64,000 nucleotides of DNA from Actinernus sp. WN-2022. Lineage: Eukaryota; Cnidaria; Anthozoa; Actiniaria; Actinernidae. Numbering within the stretch: the first letter of the stretch is position 1; each line of letters opens with the position of its first letter. The notes under the pieces were generated by a model, which was given only the letters and a program-made list of their open reading frames with translations, was not told the DNA's origin and did no database searches. A program made the position numbers and the translations under genes. Shown here in pieces: positions 59,701-64,000 of the stretch. The stretch is taken from assembly GCA_030867875.1 (NCBI GenBank), contig JAOWCC010000577.1, forward strand, positions 159,050,431 to 159,114,430, in the 5' to 3' direction.

Positions 59701-62700
59701 CAGAAAACGCTTATTTGCGCACAATTATTTGCAGGTGAATCAACCAATCAAAATTCGGGATACTGAGGAACTGAATAATAATAACTGTTCCGAGAAGCGA
59801 ACAATTCCAGAGAGCCAATCTCGGAGTAAACTGAGTTCTGAGGAACAGATAATGTCCATGCAAGGCCAAATATCATTGCATATTTTAACTTCACAAAAGT
59901 AGGTTATTGTCTTTATAATCCTTCAAATATTGTATTTAACGGGAGCCCTTGCGCGCGCTACGTTCACAGTGGTTATCGGGTCATGTGACGCGATTCCACC
60001 AATCACAGGAGGGAAAGTACTGAATTGATGGGTTATAATGACAAATTACTGAATACATACTTATGTGTCCCTCAGGGTATCACAGTGGGAGCTGAGATTA
60101 TTGCCTGGGGTCTCGCTAAAGGAGCAGAAGTTGGAAGTCATCTTGTATACAAGGTAACTTTGCCTATTTGATATGCAGTTACTAACCGCCATAGGAATCG
60201 ACGTACTGCTGACGTGTCGAGCGCTAGCCTAGTAGCGGCTCTTCTGTTTTCGGATTGAGCTACCTGTGGCGCGATCCTGTTGACTAAACTGTCTAAAACA
60301 TCCACTAAACAAAACAAATGTATACGTAGTATCTTCTTCGCTAACCAAAGAGAAAGTGCTATTCCATTTTATCTAATACTCGGAATTCTAAAATTGGACA
60401 ATATCTTTAAGTTTAAAATGGCCACCTTTGCTTTTCAAATAATTAACAACAAAGCCAAAATTCCTACTGTTTTTCATGATATTATCAAACCAGTTTCTGA
60501 TGTCCATTCGTATAATACCAGGTATTCTGCTAATCAAAATCTTTACAGACCATTTTTACGAACGAATTATGGCCAACACACTTTTAAGTTTATGACTTCT
60601 AAAATATGGGAGAACATACCAATTACGATCAAAAGTTTAAATTTTAATAGTTTCAAAATGTGTTACAAACAATATTTATTAAGTAATCAACAGTAATTTT
60701 CATCCTCGTTCTGTCTATTAATTTCTCTTTTACTGTCTAGTATTTACTTAAATCTACCTTGCTGATGTTTGTATTTACTAAACTTAGGCTGTCACCGCAT
60801 TTTTATTCTTCTCAAAGGTAGTGGTCAACACGAAAGCTTTGCTACTTTGACCACTACACACCATACTCTATAGAACACTTAAGCCGCTTTCCGTATTTAT
60901 TTATCCTTGTTATACATAAACATTATTTATTGTTACAACTAATAATCAGTGTACAAATAAAATGAACTTGAACTTGAACTTGTATCCTAACTAAAAGAGG
61001 TTGATATGAGTGATTTTCGTGCCTAAGCACTCGACTGAAGACTACCCAGAATGCTTATTATCAGCGGTTACTGGTTTTACCGCTTTATGAGCTGTCAAAC
61101 TCTTGGCTCTGTTATTCTCCAACGTCTGTCTACGAATACACTGCATGTTTGTTACGATTCGTTGAGATAAGTGATTACATATTCTTTTGTTTTTAGGGAG
61201 GCGTCAAGATTCGAGAAAACTTAAAACCAAATGAGACCCCAACAGAGGTGGATGAAAAAGTGCATGAAAATATCAGACATGTTAAATCTGTGGCAGGTAA
61301 TAGGCTTGCGTTTAGCTTCAATCTGTAAGAGTAGAGTCATGGAAGTGTTTGGTCCATTAAACCGGATTATTTCAAACGAGTACAGTACGGTGCGGCGTCC
61401 TGACATGCAAATAACATTCCTATCAGTTATGTTTTACGGTTAATACGTTTTGTTACGGTACGGTTTTTGTTACGGTACTGATACGGTTGGGATCCGATCC
61501 ACATACGCGTGATGTTGTCAAGAATGCGCAATACAGTTTAGGATTTTGTTGGGAACTTTGCAAGAAAATCGTTCAAGCATTACTAGAAGCATCCTTCTGC
61601 TTGTCACGCTTGTCAGGTCTGAAAGACGTTGTATCGGGTTGGGTGGAACTTCTCGAAACGAGCGACAGTGTTGGCCTACCCAACAATAGAAAACACCCTA
61701 ACCTTTAGAAAGTGCAGTACAAAAACAATAGAAGTATAGTATTACGGGTGCTGCAATTAGCCTGCTTGCAGGCTCTGGTTGATTTGGGGTTCCTGGTTCC
61801 TGTTCCGTCTCTCCCACCACAGGAACCCTATTTCAACCAGAGCCCTAGCCTGCGTAGCAAGCGTTTCCGTGGGCTTTTTCGGAGCCGTAGGAAGACTTTT
61901 TCGCTATTTGGCCGCGCGAAAAATGGGTCGTTTCGCGCGGCCAAATAGCGAAAAAGTCTTCCTACGGCTCCGAGAAAACCCACGGAAACGCTTGCTACGC
62001 AGGCTACCAGAGCCCCAAATCAACCAGAGCCTGCAAACAGGCTAGGGTGCAATCAGAATACAGGTCTCGAGAGGTTCCATGCTTTTCGTTGTATCGCTTG
62101 ATGAGATCGCCGTAAATCAGAGCCGTAAGGTGCCTCTAACATTATTTTTTTATCATAAATATCGATTCTACATCAAACGAATGGTGGAATACTTCTTGAT
62201 TGTGTTGTGTATACGAGTTAGAGAGATTTAGATCTCCATTATGCTAATGTGTGACGTCCTTGTGAGTGAAACTTTCTCTGACTTAGTCAATATATTTGTT
62301 AAAATCACTGATACAAACTGTAATTATAACATGTATGTTTATAAAAGGTAATTTATCTCTACCAGCTTGTTTTTGTATAATATAATGTTTTGAATCCTGG
62401 GTAGACGTCACATCATTAGTATATTGGAGTTATAAACCTATATAACTCGTATACGCAACACTCAGATAAATAAATATTTTACCATTAAACTATTCACTCG
62501 ATATTTATGGTTTAAAAAATAACGTTAGAGGCACTTGAAAATCACATTGCAAGTTATCAGAGCGTTCACACAGTTTTTTTTAACGAATTCCAACCTGATT
62601 GGCATGGGTGCCGCGCAGTGTGTTAGCGCTCGCCTCTCACCGCTGCGGCCCGAGTTCCAGTCGGACTTGGTGCCATACGGTATGTGAGTTGAGTTTGTTT

Positions 62701-63702
62701 GTTGTGTTGTTCTCTCCCTTGCCACGAGGGTTTTCTCTGGATTCTCCGGTTTCCTCCCTCCGTAAAAATCAACATGTGAGTTTGAGAGTAGTATGTATAA
62801 AATACATGAATGTAGTGGGGAGTTTTTGTGTGGAGTTAAAAGCGGGGGCCCACCAGCTATGCTGAAATACATAGCCGCTATAACAAAAAGAATATTTATT
62901 TATTATTTATGACTGTTGTGCGCAGGTGTGGCATGCCAAGTGAGCAGTGCAGTAGTAGAGGCAGTTGGAGCCATGACAGTGGAACTAGGCAGGCGTCTCG
63001 CCCCAGTTATTATGGACAAAGGAGGCAAAGTAAATACGTGTTTGTTTGTCTCTCGTCCCCAGGCTTCTCTCTTAGCATTGATGGGAAGGGGGGGGGGGGG
63101 GGTTCTTCCTATATTCGGCTGGTAGAGGTGATCATCGAATTTTTTAGGGTTTGAAATCGGCGATTTAGTATTTTTTCGGGGTTGTCCAAGCGAAATCCAT
63201 TTTTCAGGGTGGGAAATTTTTCACGGTTTGGTATTTTTTAGGGTATTTTCGAGGTTTTCCGACGGTTACCCCTACCCTTTTTACCTTGAAGAACCCCCCC
63301 GGGCATTGATACCATGTACATCTTTTGCCCCATTCCCCATTATCTGCGAGTCTGGAACATGCTACTCTTCTAGTGGACGGAAGAAAGGAGGATACGTAGA
63401 ATAGTTTTATTAGACTTGTTACAGGAAAAGAAACACGTATAATTACGCACAGTTGTTTCGCAGTCGTCTTCTAAATTTCAATAAATGTTGTAAATCCTGG
63501 TTGGCTGTCAGTGTATTTTGTTTTCCAGTAAATAAAGATCGTATGTGTACAGATACTAGGTTCTGAGGACTGTTCTCTGTTGATGAATAAGGAAATATTT
63601 GATTTGTCCTCTAGATACTGCCAGAATCAATGAAAAAGCACGAAGAGGAAGGGCAGAAGGTCATGAAGGAAGTTGTCAAGGTGGCCGTTGGTGGCGCACA
63701 AG
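39617..63702 (+). CDS. SPART: Spartin, 12 exons, C-terminus off window
   Basis: Spartin is a cytosolic and lipid-droplet-associated protein implicated in droplet turnover and endosomal traffic in vertebrates. Exons: 39617-39669, 40845-40915, 43275-43368, 46332-46516, 50516-50611, 54795-55118, 56109-56236, 59333-59365, 60076-60153, 61197-61296, 62926-63029, 63615-63702. All borders are GT-AG and every phase matches. Approximate domains: MIT 18-85; linker 86-130; middle conserved block 130-275, which includes FLQCSGWMFPMVPKRSPVL and YMFPD; linker; senescence domain from about 318 onward. The start ATG has A at -3 and G at +4. About 451 residues are visible, against 666 in the human protein. No PPxY is seen in the visible part. 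Introns are rich in transposon remnants and tandem arrays. Confidence 0.94.
39670..40844. other. Spartin intron 1
   Basis: Contains a C-rich tract with a 17-base C run (40146-40162) and a 20-base C run (40758-40777). No coding or mobile feature was identified. Confidence 0.6.
40845..40915 (+). CDS. SPART: Spartin exon 2: MIT domain helix 1
   Basis: Encodes YINEGLKFDEKGDGRQALQL and then YHKG, the first helices of the MIT domain, which binds ESCRT-III tails in related proteins. Leaves in phase 1. Confidence 0.94.
40916..42610. other. Spartin intron 2, left part, nothing recognised
   Basis: AT-rich sequence. GAATGGGCATCATAAAGATT at about 41540 and its near complement at 42140-42160 form an inverted pair about 600 bases apart, possibly the ends of an element. 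Confidence 0.4.
42618..42873. mobile_element. MITE related to 9757-9944
   Basis: Ends AGAGCAGATTTCAATTGACT and, on the complement, AGAGCGGTTTTCAGTTGAGT. The interior is rich in CCAATCAG/CTGATTGG-like words, as in the other copy. Confidence 0.75.
42940..43258. repeat. VNTR of 9-bp units next to spartin exon 3
   Basis: Built from CTCACACAT units with interspersed GGGACACCT, giving 27- and 36-bp patterns. All periods are multiples of three, so frames stay open. The array ends 16 bases before the AG|G acceptor of exon 3. Confidence 0.93.
43275..43368 (+). CDS. SPART: Spartin exon 3: MIT domain end
   Basis: Encodes IRSLITGCSVYCRGTGPKYD and then NAREMQEKMKL. The acceptor TTTTAG lies only 16 bases after a VNTR, and the same frame stays open upstream through the VNTR. 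Confidence 0.93.
44091..45104. mobile_element. piggyBac-like element, 1014 bp
   Basis: Flanked by TTAA (44087-44090 and 45105-45108) with terminal inverted repeats CCCTTTCCCTACTG at the left and CCCTTTCCCTCCTG on the complement at the right. TTAA targets and CCC termini fit piggyBac. No transposase frame was recognised, so it is a deletion derivative or unrelated filler. Confidence 0.75.
45236..45964 (+). mobile_element. hAT-like remnant, 729 bp
   Basis: Termini CAGGGCCTC and GAGGCCCTG lie between TATATG direct repeats (45230-45235 and 45965-45970). Near the right end an ATG at 45735 opens MDKFLVKSAGISSEKKKRAH and then LPTKITAS before a GTAAGT donor, resembling the first exon of hAT-type transposases. 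The catalytic region is missing. Confidence 0.65.
46332..46516 (+). CDS. SPART: Spartin exon 4: linker
   Basis: Begins TKEQVEERIAALSSQTAS and ends in VWEDVNELLVLEDG, the lead into the middle conserved block. The centre is low-complexity A/S/T/Q, as expected for a disordered linker. Confidence 0.9.
46710..46802. repeat. Hairpin
   Basis: GTTTGTATGGATTGGAG and its complement CTCCAATCCATACAAAC are separated by about 24 bases. Confidence 0.8.
46810..49100. other. Spartin intron 4, central part, nothing recognised
   Basis: AT-rich sequence with a TATATATTA microsatellite near 48000 and a CTTGCAAGAT(CTTGAAAGAT) run near 48770. No gene or element boundaries can be supported. Confidence 0.5.
49310..50158. 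mobile_element. Inverted-repeat element, about 850 bp
   Basis: Arms of about 130 bases share TACCAGAGGTTCTACTGTC, GAGCGAAGCGACGATAACCT and CACTTCCATGTTCGAA. The left arm holds an extra duplication of GAGGAGCGAAGCGACGA. Non-coding centre. Confidence 0.8.
50516..50611 (+). CDS. SPART: Spartin exon 5: middle conserved block
   Basis: Encodes VKMFFVSEQGHVTTIPRPQT and then LRAYQFVKYEEG, comparable to the V.IFFV...G.V.....P..L...F segment of spartin. Phase 1 at both ends. Confidence 0.92.
50678..50786. mobile_element. Small palindromic MITE
   Basis: Arms CAATTAGACCT and CCGAATGGGCTATGAG-like words pair with their complements at the right end. Confidence 0.65.
51355..53411. mobile_element. TTAA-flanked foldback element 1, 2.06 kb
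   Basis: TTAA at 51351-51354 and 53412-53415 bound arms of some 400 bases starting AGTGCCTATG. Pairing words include ATTTGAAAGCCCTTTCAAA and AATAACACGTGCAGGTTCGA. The loop carries the higher-order array at 52145-52745. No transposase recognised. Confidence 0.8.
52145..52745. repeat. Higher-order tandem array in foldback loop
   Basis: Basic unit of 53-66 bp (ACACAAACCGCTCGCTCA, then AAAGTTTATGCGATTTCCCT). Four variant units form a 243-bp higher-order unit present about 2.5 times (for example GATCTTATAC at 52208 and 52451). Confidence 0.9.
53416..54201. mobile_element. TTAA-flanked foldback element 2, 786 bp
   Basis: Bounded by the shared TTAA at 53412-53415 and by TTAA at 54202-54205. Arms of about 350 bases start AGTGGCTATGAAACAAA and include CAGAGATATTAGCGTTTTTA. 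Same family as element 1. Confidence 0.85.
54206..54794. other. Spartin intron 5, right end, nothing recognised
   Basis: No supportable feature before the exon 6 acceptor. Confidence 0.5.
54795..55118 (+). CDS. SPART: Spartin exon 6: FLQ...RSPVL block
   Basis: The largest exon. It contains PPAFLQCSGWMFPMVPKRSP and THTYMFPDITID, the most diagnostic spartin match here. The rest encodes a predicted helical stretch around PAELSRFERILKCY. Confidence 0.96.
55145..55470 (+). mobile_element. SINE-like element, copy 1
   Basis: Contains GGTTTTCTCTGGGTTCTCCG, GTTTTCCTCCCTCC and GAGCATTGAG, a body shared with 62590-62880. The 5' part (CGCTTGCCTCTCAATAGCAC) is degraded, so its tRNA-like promoter is unclear. 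Confidence 0.65.
55500..56108. other. Spartin intron 6, right part, nothing recognised
   Basis: AT-rich sequence without supportable elements. Confidence 0.5.
56109..56236 (+). CDS. SPART: Spartin exon 7: proline-rich linker
   Basis: Encodes EGRGYYSEPPPAFEPSTAV and ends in ILDEDE. It resembles a disordered linker; PPPAF is near to, but not, a PPxY WW-binding motif. Confidence 0.86.
56237..56820. other. Spartin intron 7, left part
   Basis: The phrase ATGAAATTTCATGTG recurs as a short inverted pair near 56490-56522, and CTAAATTAACTAAATTTAG near 56445. Nothing further. Confidence 0.4.
56821..58642. repeat. Satellite, 94 bp, about 19 copies
   Basis: Unit begins ACGGCATGCCGTGATGTTGA, then AATGGACAGTGCTGGTAGAG, TAGATTTCGTATGAGT, GGACAGGTTACGGCAATGAC and TTACAGCACGGTTACTGT. 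Copies are 90-98% alike by eye, with indels in three. It fills most of spartin intron 7. Confidence 0.95.
58821..58948. mobile_element. MITE, 128 bp
   Basis: Arms ATTTTATACAATAAC and its complement enclose a centre containing CAGATGACGTCACG. Confidence 0.7.
58955..60075. other. Spartin intron 7 end to intron 8
   Basis: Holds exon 8 at 59333-59365, a hairpin ACCAGTTATTTGCC with its complement (59478-59520), and fragments shared with 180-420 (GGGTCATGTGACGC). No further gene. Confidence 0.5.
59333..59365 (+). CDS. SPART: Spartin exon 8: 33-base exon
   Basis: Encodes EKMSWGEKVSK, aligned to the WSEKV start of the spartin C-terminal region. Acceptor TTTACAG, donor GTATTG; phase 0 at both ends, so skipping it would keep the frame. 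Confidence 0.82.
60076..60153 (+). CDS. SPART: Spartin exon 9: senescence domain start
   Basis: Encodes GITVGAEIIAWGLAKGAEVG and then SHLVYK, matching the W...WGL.KGAE block of spartin. Acceptor CCTCAG, donor GTAACT. Confidence 0.93.
60264..60985 (+). mobile_element. LINE 3' fragment in spartin intron 9
   Basis: A 138-codon frame encodes NKCIRSIFFANQRESAIPFY, HSYNTRYSANQNLYRPF and KIWENIPITIKSL, the C-terminal region of non-LTR retrotransposon polyproteins. It ends in repeated TGAACT units (60962-60979), the tandem tail of this LINE type. 5'-truncated. Confidence 0.85.
61197..61296 (+). CDS. SPART: Spartin exon 10: senescence domain
   Basis: Encodes GGVKIRENLKPNETPTEVDE and then NIRHVKSVAG. 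Leaves in phase 1. Confidence 0.92.
61380..61490. repeat. Degenerate TACGGTACGG repeat
   Basis: Repeated TTACGGTACGG words, similar to those at 58690-58730 next to the 94-bp satellite. Confidence 0.5.
61758..62045. mobile_element. Nested palindromes, 288 bp
   Basis: Outer arms TAGCCTGCTTGCAGGCTCTG and the words CTGGTTGATTTGGGG pair with the right end. An inner hairpin (61846-62006) with arms of about 75 bases starts TAGCCTGCGTAGCAAGCGTT and is almost perfect. One element probably inserted in another. Confidence 0.88.
62130..62534. mobile_element. MITE, GTGCCTCTAAC termini, 405 bp
   Basis: Terminal arms GTGCCTCTAAC(A/G)TTATTTT with the complement at the right end. Its interior is homologous to 5205-5500 in the integrin gene. 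Confidence 0.8.
62590..62880 (+). mobile_element. SINE-like element, copy 2
   Basis: The 5' part has tRNA-like words GTGTTAGCGCTCGCCTCTCA and GAGTTCCAGTC; the body has GGGTTTTCTCTGGATTCTCC and GGTTTCCTCCCTCCGTAAAA, as in 55145-55470. Confidence 0.7.
62926..63029 (+). CDS. SPART: Spartin exon 11: senescence domain
   Basis: Encodes VACQVSSAVVEAVGAMTVEL and then GRRLAPVIMDKGGK, matching the region ending in (E)LAP...K.G in spartin. Acceptor GCGCAG, donor GTAAAT. Confidence 0.92.
63083..63302. mobile_element. G-tract-ended element with 8-bp target duplication
   Basis: GCATTGAT lies on both sides (63075-63082 and 63303-63310). The ends are a G run followed by TTCTTC, and GAAGAACCCCCCC. Interior TTTTTAGGG-type words; non-coding. 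Confidence 0.7.
63311..63614. other. Spartin intron 11, right part, nothing recognised
   Basis: No supportable feature before the exon 12 acceptor. Confidence 0.5.
63615..63702 (+). CDS. SPART: Spartin exon 12: senescence domain
   Basis: Begins ILPESMKKHEEEGQKVMKEV and ends in VAVGGAQG, equivalent to the (V)PES.KK...VV.A...VQG segment. Leaves in phase 1 at GTCTGT; later exons are off the window. Confidence 0.9.
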
Positions 63703-64000
63703 GTCTGTATTTTGCCGCACTACTGCAAATGGATGGAATCACAATGCATTGTTTAGACAGGAAAAGGCATTAACCATTAGTTGGGATCACACTGTAAGAG
63801 TCGGCCTTCATAAAAATTCGCTGGGAGATTGCTAAGAATTGACTGTCACTGTGAAATTCTTATCAAGACCTTCTCCCAGTCAGTCCTTATAAACATCATG
63901 ACTATGGGGCTCTTCATACGAGTTTTACACTGAAATCCTGGTTATAGCCTTTGTGCATATTTCCAGATTCCAGTTCACCTTACACATGTACATGGAACAA
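63703..64000. other. Start of spartin intron 12
   Basis: No further exon could be placed before the window ends. Confidence 0.5.

Overview
The window is nuclear DNA of an animal, most likely a cnidarian and plausibly a hexacoral. That placement is inference from three things: short exons in long AT-rich introns with GT-AG borders, many palindromic miniature DNA transposons and LINE fragments, and an invertebrate-type integrin. No rRNA, CRISPR or operon-like structure is present. Two protein-coding genes account for the window, and both run off its edges.

Minus strand, 28506 down to 504: an integrin beta subunit. I rebuilt 23 coding exons whose reading phases join without conflict (about 675 residues). 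They cover the signal peptide, PSI domain, hybrid domain, beta-I (vWA-like) domain with an intact metal site, four integrin EGF repeats and the start of the beta-tail domain. The transmembrane and cytoplasmic exon(s) lie beyond base 1. The ATG exon is preceded by a good splice acceptor, so the transcript probably starts further upstream. Two candidate leader exons lie at 38742-38955 and 38161-38361.

Plus strand, 39617 to 63702 and beyond: spartin (SPART/SPG20), with 12 in-phase exons (about 451 residues). They cover the N-terminal MIT domain, the middle conserved block and the start of the senescence domain; the C-terminal exons lie beyond base 64000. The two genes are head to head, with a candidate shared promoter at about 38960-39616.

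Most of the remaining sequence is repeats. Integrin introns hold a degraded LINE with reverse-transcriptase motifs (842-3240), a 25-bp minisatellite (8623-8947), a 41-bp minisatellite that fills nearly all of intron 12 (12931-14325) and several hairpin MITEs. The upstream region (28.5-38.7 kb) holds a LINE fragment, a composite 2-kb inverted-repeat element, and a 2.6-kb element with TAA target duplications typical of PIF/Harbinger, which carries nested elements including a duplicated tRNA-derived repeat. Spartin introns hold a 9-bp-based VNTR touching the exon 3 acceptor, a piggyBac-like element, a hAT-like remnant, two TTAA-flanked foldback elements sharing one TTAA, a 94-bp satellite (56821-58642), a LINE 3' end, two SINE-like copies and a nested palindrome.

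I found no convincing new enzymatic or defence system. The most unusual items are the repeat architectures, especially the VNTR at the spartin exon 3 splice site, the relationship between two tandem arrays 48 kb apart, and the pair of TTAA foldback elements with a higher-order array in one loop.
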